The notes: generated from the sequence alone by a model not told the origin. Shown: positions 46,380-59,121, numbered from the stretch's first letter. The stretch is 64,000 nt of DNA from Aphelocoma coerulescens (GCF_041296385.1 NC_091014.1:53648078-53712077), one strand, 5' to 3'. Program-made: numbers and translations.

Positions 46380-49300
46380 TGGGGGCTTTGTAAGATAAGA
46401 AGACATCAAGGGGCCATTGCTCCCAACAGGGGATGCATAATCCTCTGTAATCTGAACAAATGGCAGAGGGGGAAGAAAGCCGCCTTATCATTTCACTTAT
46501 ACAGCCTTCCCTCTGATCTCCTAATCTCTAGAGTGGGGCTGATCTCACCCACACTTAGAATGCAAAAGGGACATGTTCCAGTCAGCTGCTCAGGTCACGC
46601 CTATGATCACCAGAAATAGGCAGCACCTTATCAGAAGCACCTAAGATAAGATAACAAGCCCTTTGGGTAGGTCTGTATGTCTCATCAGCTGCAGAACCAG
46701 CCAAATGCCACTGGAAATTGCATTTTGCATTTTAAATGGCTACCTGCAAACAAGCAGAGTCCCACTCCCAGGTCTGTCACCACCAACCCTCCACTGCAAA
46801 GGCTGAAAGCCCGTGAACCCAAGCAGAGCAAGTCTTCTCCCATGAGCAAAAGCAAGAAGTTGTCCAAGTATCTACTGCTGTAGTGTCCCCTGTCACATCA
46901 ATGCTTTTCTTATGACACAAAGCAAGGAGAACAACCAAGAAGTAACCCAAGATGAAGCCACCTGGCTCACGTCTCACTGAAGTGCTGGTTCTGAGGGGGA
47001 GGTTCATTCCTGCCTCAAGCCTACCTGAGCCCATCAGCTGGTTACATGAGGGAAGCAAGCTGAAGAGGATAAAGGAAAGCCTGCTCATTTAATCAGCCCC
47101 AAATGGTGTTTAGCCACCTATGTAACTCTGATGGGAGAAGGGGCATGCAAGATGCTCCTGCACCACACCCCAAAACAGAGCCCAGGTACATCCCCCACAT
47201 ACTGTCTGTACCTCTCCTTAGGTGCCTGGTCACTCACAGAGGAGGGACCTCCCAAAAGGTACAACACATTTTTGTGCTAAGGGGTGGTTATTTATAGCCT
47301 CCTCCTCCTCTCAGTTCCCTCCCCACACCCCAAATGAAAGCATGAAGGATGACACAGATGAGTCTGGGTGAGTACAACTAATTTCTCTCCTCCTCCACCT
47401 CATCATTCATTCGTTCTTCTCCCCTAGTGGGAGACAGACAGGAGGGTACTCCCCCCACATCCAGCCACAACAAACCTCTCTCAATAAACTAAACTCGTCC
47501 CAAGCCTAAATATTAGGCTGAACCCACAGAAAATGAAGGTCGAGGGGCTTCCTTCCAAAAAGCACCCCTCCTATTTACAGTATTGCATTCACTCATAGCC
47601 ACAGAGCAAGGGATGTGTGCCTGTGCCCAGTCGTTCCTGCTGTGTCCCTAGGGCTACCTGATCCCCTGCTCCCATCCTCACCAGTGGGTAACCACCAGCA
47701 AGGCGGGGCAAGCCTGGGGAGGACAAGCCATGGGGACAGCCACCAGGAGCACAAATGTGCTGGTAGGAACGGGGAGAAACAGTGCCTGTATACAGTGGAG
47801 AACACTGCTCCACTTCCCTCTGGGAGCCTGCTGCTCTACAGTTTCTACCCCTTCCCTATCTTTGTGGGCCACTGGGAGGAGGGAAGGACTGGTAACCTTG
47901 GTGCCCTCCAGATGAGATGTTCACACAGCCACAGGCCAGACCTGTGTCCCATTCTCTCCACTCCTAAGGGTGCTATGAGGAATAGGCTGCATGTGCAGTG
48001 CAGGCACCTACAGGTTTTGGATGTGCTCCTGATCTCTGCTACTGGGACAGTTGCATCAAGCAGGGTGGCTGCCTGGGGGATGGAGCTCCTCACTGCTGCA
48101 AGGTAAACCCTGCTTCTTGTGCTCTGAGAGATGTCTGTGCCCAGGATAATTGTCTAGGTAGCTATTGCTGAATTATTTCCATTCAAGGGAAATCTGGGAA
48201 TCTGTCTTCACGCACAGACCTAACTTCTAACCTGGAACAGAGAGTGAGCTTCCACAGCTGCGTCTTTACTTGGAGCAAAATCATAAGGAGTGTGGAATGA
48301 TACCCATACGAGCTCTATCTAAGAGTCAGTGCTGCCACCTAGGCGAGGCTTTAAAGTCAGCCAGGATCTGAGATGCTGCAGAAGAGCACTAAGGTATGGT
48401 CTATGTTTTCAGACAACTCAGTCTGGCCCCAACCAATTTGCTGCACACCAAGACCTGCTCCCTATCTGAGTGGGAGGCAAAGCTCAGCCATGCAGGGACC
48501 CTTCCCAGCTTGGCTGCACCCCTGTGCAAGAGCCAGACACATGCTAGCCACCCCAGCAGCAGTATTTCTTTCTAAGTGGGGTCCTGCTCCATTCCTCTAT
48601 GCTACAAAGATGGTGTCAGCAAGAGGCTTTGCACTATTGTAAAGGAACAGAGGAACAGAGGAAGGTTCAGCAGGACCTGAGGAGCAAAACTGTCTTTCTT
48701 CTCCTCCCACTCCGGGTGAAATGACAAAGCTCTCCTCTCCCCCTCAAACCAGCCCAGCTGGGGTTGAAGGCCCTCAGGGCTCTCTAGAAGCCCACCTCCT
48801 CCATCCTTCCTCCCACAGGCACTCTATCTGGGCCCAGAGACTGGGCATGGCTCCCCTCCTGCCTCATCAAACACTGGTCTGAGAAGAGCAGTGACTAGCA
48901 GGACATAGAGGCGAGGGGAATCACCTCCACCTCAATCCAAGGGGGCTGAGGAAGAAGTGAATCTCAGGGCACTACCCCTCTGCTCTGCTCAGTCTCTTGC
49001 TGTAACCTACAGATGTCCCTGTGATTTCTGATTGTACCTGCAAATCTTCTTTTTTCCCTTCCCATTTTCTATCCTTGTGCTCCCCCCCTCCCCATACCAC
49101 TTCTCCCAAACCCTCTAAAAATAAAGCACCCTCCCTCGCTAGCATGTGGCAGGGAAAAGCCCCCCTTGTCTTTACATGGAGGATGCCATTCCTTCTGTCC
49201 TCCAGGCCCCTCCTCACACTCTTGTATGCTGACTCCAACACCATTCCCCTCCCTGAGCCACCAGGTGCTCCAGAACTATTCGGATGCTCCCACATCTACT

Positions 49301-49550
49301 CCAACCTTCAGCGATACAACCTCTTCCAGGAAGGGCCCCGGTCCCTCTCATTTTTCCATCTGCCTCCAACACCCTTTCCCCTGCCCTGCCGGTGCCATAG
49401 CTCCTCTCCTGTCCATAAGACAGACTCTGCCCTCTGCAGCAAGGCAGGAGGGAGAGGAGGAAAGGGGGGACCTTTCTATCAAAATGCAGATTTTGGAAAA
49501 ATTTGGTTCTGGCAGGTGGGAGAGGAGAAGGAAGAGGTGATGGGGAAACC

Positions 49551-49580
49551 TTTTTTCCTTTTTTTTTTTTTTCCTTTTTT
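49551..49580 (+). repeat. Poly(T)/CC tract in the SYNGR1 3' UTR
   Basis: Runs of T broken by CC; the mRNA sense is a poly-purine A-rich tract with GG interruptions. It begins about 160 bp after the stop codon and could misprime oligo-dT cDNA synthesis. Confidence 0.85.
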
Positions 49581-49738
49581 AAAAACAATAAATAAAAACA
49601 GATGACCCAGAAGGCTGGAGCATAGCTGAGAGCCACCTCTTGTACCACTATGCACGTGTCTTGTTTGTGCCTCGGCTTTCTGCCGGCAGTGGGAACGGGG
49701 GCAGAAGGGAAAGGGGAAGGGAAAGGGGCATCGGTGGC

Positions 49739-49957
49739 TCAGTAGTTCTGCGTTTGGTACCCCTGTGTCTCGGTGTCGAAAGCATCTGCTGGAGGGGGCT
49801 GCTGGTACGTCCCCACCGCATCTGTAGCATCCTCCTCGTTCGTGTAGGGAGCATAAGGCATGCCGGAGTCCTGGCTTGGGTCCATGTAGTCCTGGGAGAA
49901 GAGGGCCGAATCGGCACCCAGCTGGAAACGCTGATACGCCAGGAATGCCTGGCCCAC
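49739..49957 (-). CDS. SYNGR1: SYNGR1 coding exon 4 (terminal)
   Basis: 72 codons plus TGA. The acceptor is CTTAAAG|GTG. It finishes TM4 (VGQAFLAYQRFQ) and encodes the cytoplasmic tail GADSALFSQDYMDPSQDS, an acidic TNEEDATDA stretch, TYQQPPP, and the Tyr-rich end. The acidic stretch replaces a Gly/Pro-rich piece of mammalian SYNGR1, recalled from memory. Confidence 0.96.
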   Translation of the reverse strand: MGQAFLAYQRFQLGADSALFSQDYMDPSQDSGMPYAPYTNEEDATDAVGTYQQPPPADAFDTETQGYQTQNY

Positions 49958-52900
49958 CTTTAAGGGAGGAGGTGAAGGGAAGACATGGGAAGCAGAGAGG
50001 GGAGGGAAGAGGAAAAAGAGGGGGAACGTACCGAAAAAGAGAAACAAACAAAAGTGGGATTAGTAGTGGTTACGGATTAGTGTGCGAGGCCCGCCTGGCA
50101 GATTGCCAGTGAAACGCCCCACGAGCACGGAAGTCCACACTGTCCCACAGAAAGCATGAGCCCACAAGGACAGAGGAGGATTGGGCAGGGATGGCTGCAA
50201 GTCCAGCTGGCTGTGTGCAGCCTGCCAAGGCTCCCTGCTCTCTCTGGGATGTTCGGGGCACCTCCTGTCTGCCGGTGGGGTTTCACCAACATCGCACGGG
50301 TCGCAGAGGCTCAGCTGGCACGTGGTTATCCCAGTCAGCCCCTCCTGGCTGTGGGAAGGCAATCTGCCTCAGCAACACCAGAGGGCTTGGATGCTGGGCT
50401 GCTGATCTGGCTTGTAAAGGCCAGTAAGGAGAGCAGGATTCAACAAGTACTGAGGTAGAGGTCACCCCCTGAAATCCCTTCACCAGTCAACATCCACAAG
50501 GTGTAGCACAGACCTTAGGAAGGAGCAGCAGGAAGCAAGGTAGCTGCTTCCCAGACCAGGGGACAGTTAGCAAGCAAACTGCTGTCTCCTGCCTCAGGCA
50601 CTGCAGGCAGGGCACCTTTTGGTGGACTGGGAGAGCCTGGGCACAGGGTTCAGCAGGCATGGCTTGTTGTCCCAGAGCATCCCTGAGAGAGGTGAGCAGT
50701 CTAGCAGGTGACGGGGGAGAGGTTTTTGGGGAATGAGGTCTGGGAAGAAATGGAAGAGATAAAATGGTGGGGGGAGAGGGCATCTCCTGGCTGAAGTATT
50801 AGGTCTGAGCAGTCATCAAAAAAAGGCACAGTAGTGTTACACATCATTAGTTAGGGTATGGGTAAGGGAGAGAAGGGAGCAGAAGAGGAGAAGAAACTGC
50901 CAGTTCCAACTCTCCAGAGAGAGATTCCCCGTTCAGGGGACAACCCCACTCCAATTCATTGGCCCATATCTTCCCATCCCGTGCCCTGCAGTGACCACAC
51001 ACTCATAGTCAGGGCATTGGAACCAGCTCTGTTCAGTGACCTCCTCCAGCTGCATCCCTCCACTCCTTCCCAAAAATTCTCCCATCAGCAAGGGTCACTA
51101 AGGCAGCAAGGATGGGGAGTTAGGGAACAGGGTATTGTATTCCTCCTGAAAATTAATGTCTCTGAGTCTCCGGAAAGCCAGAAATACGAGGAAGCCCTGT
51201 GAGGAGAGAGAGGGGAGCAGGAGGGAGAATCAGTAAGGTAGAGCAAACCAGAGTGTTTGACTGAAATAAAAACAAACCCCAAGGAACCAGGCGAAGAGAA
51301 TTCCTGTTTAGCCACTTGCAAGCCTGTGCATGGGAGAGGATCACTGCAGGTGATGGCACCTCCAAAAGTGTCCTGAGGGACCCCTTGCAAAAGCCTTGCT
51401 CCTTGTCACACTTTCTGCTGGAGCTTGCAAGGGGCTGTCGGCAGCACTCGAGTGCAGGACACAGCTCATGAAGGGAACACACACACTGCTGTCCCTTGAT
51501 CCTGCCTGGTGTCACCATGGCAAGGGTGCTGAGAGCACAACCCTTTGCAGCCCCCCTCCTCTCTGACAGCTCTGTGGTCTTACAGCACCTTTCCTATCTG
51601 GCTCCTGCCCAACATCAGGGCCTGCAGGAAGAGGAGAAGATAAAGCCACAAGGGCTTATGCATGGAGACAGGGTTAAAATGCTTTCCTGCTTGGCACTAT
51701 CCCGTCACTTCAGAAAAAAATCACTTGTGCTTGGTGCTTTCAGAGGCAGGAGGAAGTCATCAGGGATATTTATATTGCACACAACAGCTTTTCCAGGAAA
51801 CTAGCAATAAGGAACTGCTGGGGAAAAAAGGGCAGTCTTAAGACAGCACGATCACCTTCCTAAAAGGCGACCCAGTGAGGTGGCACTCCAATGGTGGGTG
51901 CAGACAGAGTCCAGAAGAACAATGATGACATCTTGCATGATGGAAGCAAAGGTGGGAGGGAGATGAGTGCAACCCCTGGCCTGCAGCTCCCTTCTTGGCT
52001 TAGTGTCTGTAAGGTGAAAGTGCTGCTGAAGTCCTCTGACACACAGAGAAAATGGTAACAGGTTATCCAGAGAGGTGGTGGATGCCCCATCCCTGGAAAC
52101 ATTCAAAGTCAGATTGAACTGAGCTCTGAGCCACCTGATCTAGTTGGAGATGTCCCTGCTCTTTGCAGGGGGGTTGGACTAGATGGCCTGTAAAAGACCC
52201 TTCCAACTCAAATTATTGTATGATTCTATGACAGTGATGGTTGGGGAGCTGGCTTGTCCGAGGCCATACTAAAGGTCTGTTGAAAACACTCCTTACTGGG
52301 ATATGGGACTCTCTCTCCCATTGTGCTTATTAGTGTTCCAAAACCTTCTTCCACGTAAGTTTTTGAGTTCCGTTTCCCAAGTTTACTTCCCAGCCACCTC
52401 CTCTCCTGCTTTTCCTTTTCAGAAGCCATGTGAACTGAGATCCCAGAGCGAATCACTCTTAGCCAGTCACCTTTCATTCCCCACACGATAATACAGTACA
52501 GAGGACATCTGATCCAACATCATGGCTACTGTACTCACCCAGGTAAAGATGGAGAAAAATGAGAACGTGATGGCTGCTCGGGCTGCATCCCCTCCCTCAT
52601 TCAGTGGGTTGTCTTCTGGTTTTGAAGCTTGCCACTGGTTGGTCAGAAAGCAGAAGCCAACGAACCAGAGGAATGCCCAAAAGGCTGGGAGGGACCACCA
52701 CCGTCATGTCAACAGGAAGGACAAAGAACAAGATTATGTGTGAGCATAACATATATATATATATTACATTCCTCTGGAAATTTCAACCCTCTGAGACCCA
52801 CCACTATGTTGCAGACTGGGCAAAACTGACCGGTCAGCCAGTCTGAGCCTAAGTGAGCTGGCAGGCTCCCTGACAGCAAATTGTCAAGGTGACCAAGAGG

Positions 52901-53782
52901 TGTCTGCAGAAAGAACCTCAGGAGAGTTCATTTGCTTGTGTTTGGATTGATCACAGGACTTGCATTTGGCCTTGGGAGGGAGCCTGAAGGGCTTCCAGTA
53001 CTAAAGCAATCATCTGGGCTCTATGAAACAGCCATTGCTTCACAATCCTGTCCTGCAAGGACAAGCAAAGAGCAATTCCTTCCACAGGAGCTGCAAGAGA
53101 GTGGAAAGCAGCTGGTTTGCAGTTACACAGAGACCAGCTTGTGCTCAGGACAGAACAGCTCAGGGACTCACATCAAGGAAAAGTGCTGAAGGATCACTAA
53201 CATGCTATGCCCCCAGGAAATGGGTGAAGGTAGGAGGTACTCACCCTCTCTGCCAGGCACAGGCAGACACCTGGCAGTGAGGGAAATGGGCATTCCAAAG
53301 CAGCAGCAAAACAGGGCACAATCCTTCCCCTTCTCCTGTCAGCTGTACATAGGACTGCTAGGAAAGGAGCTAACTGTGAGAGAACTTGCAAGCCCAAAGT
53401 CCTTAGCAAATTCAGGTGCTTCCCCTGATCCTGCCCTCACTCCACTCCTGGCCCCTTTGACATACTTCGGGGAGTGCCTGACGTTGAGCAGTTTGCCTGA
53501 ATGGCTGGAACAAGCCACTAGGGCCAAACAGCCAGGAAGCTCACCCGAGACGCCGATGTCCGAGAGCACTGCCTTCTTGCGGTCCTTGACGCTGCTGATC
53601 TGCGGGAAGTAGGCATCCAGAGCCAGGTAAAGAAGGCAGCTGAGGAAGGCGAGGACACCCACGGTAATGCCATAGTTGCAGGCATTGTGATTGCGGTTGA
53701 AAATGCAGTGCTCTTCTAACTCATCCACGCGGTTCACGTACCCTTCATTGACAATGGAGCCGAACACCACGATGGAGAACAC
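49739..53782 (-). CDS. SYNGR1: SYNGR1, synaptogyrin-1 (last three coding exons; first exon outside window)
   Basis: Tetraspan synaptic-vesicle membrane protein of the synaptogyrin (MARVEL-domain) family, involved in regulated exocytosis and synaptic plasticity. Exons on the minus strand: 53782-53545 (phase 0 to 1), 52684-52539 (1 to 0) and 49957-49739 ending in TGA. They total 200 codons plus stop. Adding the 33-codon first exon of mammalian SYNGR1 would give 233 residues, the mammalian length. Membrane segments seen: TM1 FSIVVFGSIV; an extracytoplasmic loop with Cys and NRNHNAC; TM2 VGVLAFLSCLLYLALDAYF; the cytoplasmic linker QISSVKDRKKAVLSDIG; TM3 FWAFLWFVGFCFL; TM4 AITFSFFSIFTWVGQAFLAY. 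The cytoplasmic tail contains SQDYMDPSQDS and is Tyr/Gln-rich, ending QTQNY. No exon encoding the N-terminal VRQP-type segment was found, so the gene is cut by the window edge. Confidence 0.97.
49958..52538 (-). other. SYNGR1: SYNGR1 intron 3
   Basis: 2.6 kb. It holds a plus-oriented CR1 3' fragment ending near 52231 and no coding exon that I recognise. Confidence 0.85.
52050..52232 (+). mobile_element. CR1 LINE 3' fragment in SYNGR1 intron 3
   Basis: Plus orientation, reaching the true 3' end: AGAGAGGTGGTGGATGCCCC, GGGGGGTTGGACTAGATGGC, CCTTCCAACTC and terminal ATGATTCTATGA. It is antisense to SYNGR1. Confidence 0.92.
52539..52684 (-). CDS. SYNGR1: SYNGR1 coding exon 3
   Basis: 146 nt completing Ala113 and ending in FTW. 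It encodes TM3, the second lumenal loop with NQWQASKPEDNPLNEG, and most of TM4. The acceptor is CTCCCAG|CC and the donor ACCTGG|GTGAGT. Confidence 0.96.
52685..53544 (-). other. SYNGR1: SYNGR1 intron 2
   Basis: 0.86 kb. A short (AT)n tract lies at 52750-52764. Nothing else recognised. Confidence 0.85.
52750..52764 (+). repeat. (AT)n microsatellite in SYNGR1 intron 2
   Basis: About seven AT units. Confidence 0.9.
53545..53782 (-). CDS. SYNGR1: SYNGR1 coding exon 2
   Basis: 79 codons plus one base (inferred residues 34-112). The acceptor is CCCACCAG|GTG and the donor TCTCGG|GTGAGC. It encodes TM1, the first lumenal loop, TM2 and the conserved FPQISSVKDRKKAVLSDIG linker. Confidence 0.96.
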
Positions 53783-55556
53783 CTGGTGGGGAGCAAGGCC
53801 GGAGATACGTCAGGGCAAGCCCCATCTCCCTGGACCAGCACAAAGGAGCAGAGCTCTGCAGGGGACAGACACCCTTTGCCAGCACCACTCTGCTCTGCTG
53901 AGCTCCTGCCCTGCTGCCTTGCCTGGGCTGTAGCCACAGGGAATTTACTGGGAACGTGGTCTCATTTTATTTCTGAGGATTAACTTAAAATAGGACATTT
54001 TTAGATTGAACCTTTTTATCCATCTGACCTAAAGCGATGCAAAGCAGTTGTAGTCTGGAGTAAGGGTGGCTTCCCACAAAACACACAGGGAGGTGACATG
54101 GAGGGTAAATTGGGATATGGTTTTGGTGCAGGTGCCTGTATACAATGGCTTCAAGTAGTGGAAATTCTTGTAGTCTGCACTTATTCTCCCACTCACTCCT
54201 TCCCCTCCAAGAGATTAATTGTTCCTACCGTGCATCACTGATTTTATCTAGCAAGCTACTACGCTCTTTTCCCCATCCACCCTCCCACAATCCACAGCCC
54301 TGCTTGCTCTGCAGCTCCATTCTGCCGGGCTTCCATCCTCCCCATTTCCCCACATCACACACCTCTGTCCGCCGGTTCTCCATCAGCCCACTCCATGACA
54401 CCACCCATCCTTCTGTCCACACACCAACACTCTGTCCATGTCAACACCCTCCAACCTTCCCAACAGATTTTAGGGGCCAAACATCCTTACTCCAGGTCCA
54501 CTTGTCAGGGCCACTGTGAGTCCTCCTTACCTGTCACCACCACTGCCGCTGCATGTTATTTTAAATCAGGCAGAGTCAAGGATGACTCCAGGTAGAAATG
54601 CCCTAATCCGCAGTTGCTGGTCTAATCTTTGCTCATGGGCTTAGCCTTCATCGCCTGCCACAAGGCTGTCCCTCTTTGACACAGCAGGTTCACCAAAGCA
54701 GAGAGCTATTTACAGCAGCCCTAGTCCTGCACCTTGCCTCTCAAATAAACAGCTTCCCCTTCCCCACAGAAGAAAGAGGGGAATAGTAAGGCAGCATGTA
54801 CAGATTTTTCTTTGTAGGGCATCTGAAGACCTTCAGTAGGAACAGCTGACTGGATGCTGCCTGCAAGAGCCTCAGGGGAATGGGAATGGGACCTCAAGCA
54901 TGGCATGAAATTACGTATGAAGTGCACTAGGACATCACCAGGGTACTCTGCCAGCCTGGAAGATGTCTGCACAACAAGACCTGGCACCCTTGGAACCACC
55001 ACCCTATCCCCAAGGAGAAGCAGCCACACAAGAGGATGAGGAGGCCAAGTCTCCTGCCGGAAGTGGAGCTAGGTCTGAGTGTTTGCCTGGTCAGGACCCC
55101 AGTACCACTTAATCCAACCAAGCACCAGAAGACAAACCAGAAAGCAGAGAAGGAGCTTTACGAGTGCAGGAAAATTATTGATTAATGCCAACCCAATACA
55201 CCACCTATCGCCAGTGGGGTTGGATACCCAAGATGCACAGCACAGACCTCTGCTGCTTGGCCTGTGGCGTCGAGAACCAGAGAAAAAACCTTTCTCACAG
55301 CCCCCCAAAAGCCCTTGGACAGATACTCAACACCAACCACATTTCACCTGCCAAACTCTAACAAATATCCACTGACACCGGTATTATTTTTGCACCTCAA
55401 GACTCATAATTGGGTCACACTTGGGTTGCTGAAATTGGGTGTATCACACTAGAACAAAGTAAAAAAAGCTGGAAGCTGGTGTTCCTAAGCATAGGAACTG
55501 TATGGGTTCTCTGAAAATCACAAGAGTGTTTTAAGTTTAGAAGTAAAATAACCTAT

Positions 55557-55579
55557 TTCTCCTCCTCCTCCTTCTTCTT
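55557..55579 (+). repeat. (TCC)n/(TTC)n tract
   Basis: Short pyrimidine trinucleotide repeat in SYNGR1 intron 1. Confidence 0.85.
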
Positions 55580-56887
55580 GCAAATCAAGATTGATCGTAT
55601 TTTGCAGAAATTGCCCGTGAAAATTAAATAAGAATCTCGTCTGCTAGAAGCAAAGATTTAGTCCTCAAAATTTCAGCCTGAATGGTTTGGAAAGCAGCAA
55701 AATTGCAGACAATTACAGCCAGGCTCTTTCAGTGGGATGTCTCACACACCTTCACAACAGGCTGGGCTGACAGGTCTGCCTAGGGTCATTGGCAATAACA
55801 CCCTGTTCCTCTGACCTGAGGAAGAGCTGACAAGACTCCTGAAGTGACACCCCAATGTGAGGCTGTGACCAGCACTGATGCTGACACCTGAAGTACCAAC
55901 CTCCATATATTGAGCTTTCAAAGTGGGTGCACTGTTTTCTGCAGCATTAAACAGAAAGCTTATCTTCTCTTTGGAAGATGAGGAACAGCCTCCAAAATGG
56001 CATAGTCTGGTGTTCAGTTTTGGTTTAGGACTCAAAACTGGTGAAATGTTGATTCCCCGAGTCAGAAAAAGCCTTGCAAGAGCTGTATTGTGAGTCTCTG
56101 CTTACTCATTCGGGATGAATGAACTTCTGTAATGGTCTATCCCCAGAGACACAGCTGTGGAGATATATCCTGATACACATCTTCTCTCTGCTCTTAGCTT
56201 TGGGTTTGCTGCTGGGCTGGACAGAGTAATTTCTTTTTGCATTTGCTCTTCCATACCTTTTTATGCTGGCTCATCATAAAGGCACAGCTCAGAGTCACAA
56301 GACTAGAGGAACATCTCCCTCTCCCTAATTTTCAAGCAGAGGTGGCACTCCTAACTTGCTTTCTCCATCTGCAGTCAGCCAAGATGCCAGACTTCTCTCC
56401 TATGAAGAGAGAAGTTTCACAGCCTGGAGGTGCCCAAGGTATGATTTACAGGCAAGCATCTGATTTCAGATGATCTTAGGAGTTTTTTGGGGAGATTCCA
56501 CTAAGCGTGTTCTCACTTGTGAGCAGAATAAGACGCTGTGGATGCTTATCTTCTCTCTCCTGAAACAGCCATCCCAAAGTACTCTTTATCCTTAGGAAAG
56601 CTTTCTATGGACCAAAGCATAGTAGCTTAAGATGTCTCCTTCTCTCTGTGCTTTCCTCACCATTGGCATCAGCTCTGATCCATGCTCCACTCCCTGGCAC
56701 TGCAGAGAGGGCAAAGAGAGGGCGTGCTCCCTTTGCCAGCTTGTCACCACCCCGATGGCACAGCAAAACGCTGTGAGGACCCACTGTGCACAGAAGCCTT
56801 GAGCTGGGCTGGATTACACTGACTGGGCAAGAATGGGCAGGCTCAAACCAGAGATTCCAGGCAGAGCTGGACAGCAAAAGAGGTAAT

Positions 56888-56904
56888 TGCTGCTGCTGCT
56901 GCTG
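56888..56904 (+). repeat. (TGC)n tract
   Basis: Five trinucleotide units in SYNGR1 intron 1. Confidence 0.85.
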
Positions 56905-58911
56905 ACAGACAACATCGCCTGTTTTACTCCCATGATGTCCGTACCCAGAAACTGTTGTGACAAACAATTTTATTTAAAAAAATCATAGTTACGAGAGCTT
57001 AGGTCTTGCAGCCTTTAATAGAAACTGTTGCACACTTTGTCCATGGCAGCTATTCCTTGTTGGTAAGGGAGCAGCTGGGTGGAAGCTCCCTGACGTGGCA
57101 AGTCATCTTAGAAAGAGCAAATACATTTTATTTCCTTGATTTCACAATCCATGCCCTGCAAAGATGATCCGAGCAGCAGGTGCAGTATGAATGATTGCCT
57201 AGATTATAAACAAAGCACCAAGTTTTCAAGGATGAAGTGTTTACATTCCTGTTCCCATCACATCTGCAGCACTTCTAAAGGAATGCCAGCAACCAGCAGC
57301 ACTGGCACAGGCCTCTTACTGCTCTGTGCTACTGCTGCTTGTGTCGTCTCCCCCCATTTGGCACTCGCTGCACAAAGCCTTGCCTATGGCCACTGATAAA
57401 GTGGCCCAAAATACACATCCAGCTGCAAAGAGGAGGCAAGGAGAAGATGGCAGAAGTCTTCTCCTCACTGAGCAGTGAGATGCAGGCAAGGGACTTGTCC
57501 ACAGGCTAACAAGAGGCCTCCTGAGGCTCCCAAATGCAGCCCATCCTTCCACTCTGCAGAGGGAGATCACTGGCCACTTTCTGATGCTTGGTAACAAAAA
57601 CCAGGCAGCCATCCCCAAGCTTTGTGCACTTGAGCTGCCTCATTTCTTCAGCAAGGCTGCTTCGGCCAGTTAACAGACCTAAAGTAAATAGATTTTTAGG
57701 TTGAGAAGGTTTCTTTAAGCCTCCAAGAGCAACATCAGTTGGGCAGGTGTGCAGGCTGTCTGGAGGTACACATTTATAAGCAGTGATATCTTGGGCTACA
57801 CTCAAAAAAGGGACAGAAAAGAGCACTTGAAAAAGATCTGAGCAACTCAGCCCTGCTGCTGGGACCCGGCTTTGCTCCACTTCACTGCTCCTTAAACACC
57901 ATGTCCATCCACATTGGTTGTTGCAATCATTTTCCTCGATTCCTGTTTTCATCCAAGCGCTTCAAAGACACCAAGTGCAGCCCAGAGCCAGGTGCATTGC
58001 AAAGCTGACACAGGCAGAGCAATGTGCCAGAAGACGCAGCAAAATGAATTTAATGCTTAGCACTGCGGGGAGGAGAGAGAGAATCCGAGAGTTTTCCTCT
58101 CCTCGTTTCTCAAGGGGCTCATGCTGGCCATTACAGGCATATAAGGGCTCATTACAGTGAGAAAAGTGCAAAACAGGCAAAATTCTGCATCCTGCAGAAT
58201 TATATACCTTTTTTTTTTCCTCTTGGTAAACTGGGTGATCTGATTTTGCCAAAGGCAAAGGTGAGAGATGAGAAGAGAGGTTCTCCAGTCCCTCCCCACT
58301 GTAGGCTCAGCCCTGCAGAAAGCCAGGCAAAACCTCCTGAACATCATGTGAGGCGCTTTCCACCATGCTGCCCATCCCCAGCCATGCATCAGATGCTCCT
58401 GAGCATCATGTGATGGACACAAAGCGCAGCCAGCCTCTGGCAGTGCACTAGGATTTTCCTGCACCTCATCCCAGGACTTGGTCATGCTGCCTTCCTGACT
58501 TCACCCCCAAGATCCCCATGATGGCTGTGGTGGGGATGAGGCTGAAGAGGGTTTCTGCTGAGCTGCCTGCTTGGGCTCGCTGCAATGCCCTCCAGTCACA
58601 GCCTCTGTCGCACTGCGTGCTGCCTCTCCCTCTCACACACCCCCTTTTTTATTCTGTTATAGAGAGGAAATAGTTTGATGACATAATATTCCTCGTGGGA
58701 CTTCAAATCAAATCCCCCTCAGGAAGAACAAAGCCATAACCTCTTCTGAGTCTGATCTGGTAATGACCAAGAATAAATCCGTTTAAAAAAAAGCAAGAGC
58801 AGGAGATGGTGCAAATGATAAACTGGCAGAGATGATCTGGCTTTCATTTTCATTCAGCCACTTGCAAATGGAGTCTCTGAAAAGCTTTGGAGTGCATTGC
58901 ACAGACATGGA

Positions 58912-58926
58912 ATATTATTATTATTG
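58912..58926 (+). repeat. (ATT)n tract
   Basis: About five ATT units in SYNGR1 intron 1. Confidence 0.85.
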
Positions 58927-59094
58927 TCATTAAATCTACTTGTATTTAGTTCATTTTGAAGAAAACATATGCAGCTTTTGAGATGCATGGGACTGGCAGC
59001 TTGGAAACAGGCGGCCTCTATTTATTCCCCCCAGCCGGCACCACGCAGACAGCAAACAGCTCCTGCCCACAGTCTCGACAGTGTCTGAGCCTTG

Positions 59095-59121
59095 TGCAGG
59101 TGCTGGAGGGGGCCAGTCTCT
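59095..59121 (+). repeat. 27-bp direct repeat, copy 1
   Basis: Begins TGCAGGTGCTGG and ends GGCCAGTCTCT. It is identical to the stretch starting at 59761. The bases on both sides differ between copies, so the match ends sharply. Confidence 0.95.

Larger units (their letters stand above)
45645..49738 (-). other. SYNGR1: SYNGR1 3' untranslated region (about 4.1 kb)
   Basis: Uninterrupted sequence from the stop codon to an AATAAA near 45.67 kb. The long form of mammalian SYNGR1 mRNA also has a 3' UTR of several kb, which supports this extent. It contains a purine tract (T-rich on +, 49551-49580), a UA-dinucleotide tract near 45.9 kb and an internal AATAAA at 46374-46379. The reading frames inside it are incidental. 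The 5' part of the extent is more certain than the 3' part. Confidence 0.65.

Noticed and set aside
49021..49605. 194-codon plus-strand frame
   Set aside because: Lies in the SYNGR1 3' UTR, antisense, ends in a homopolymer tract and has no domain character.
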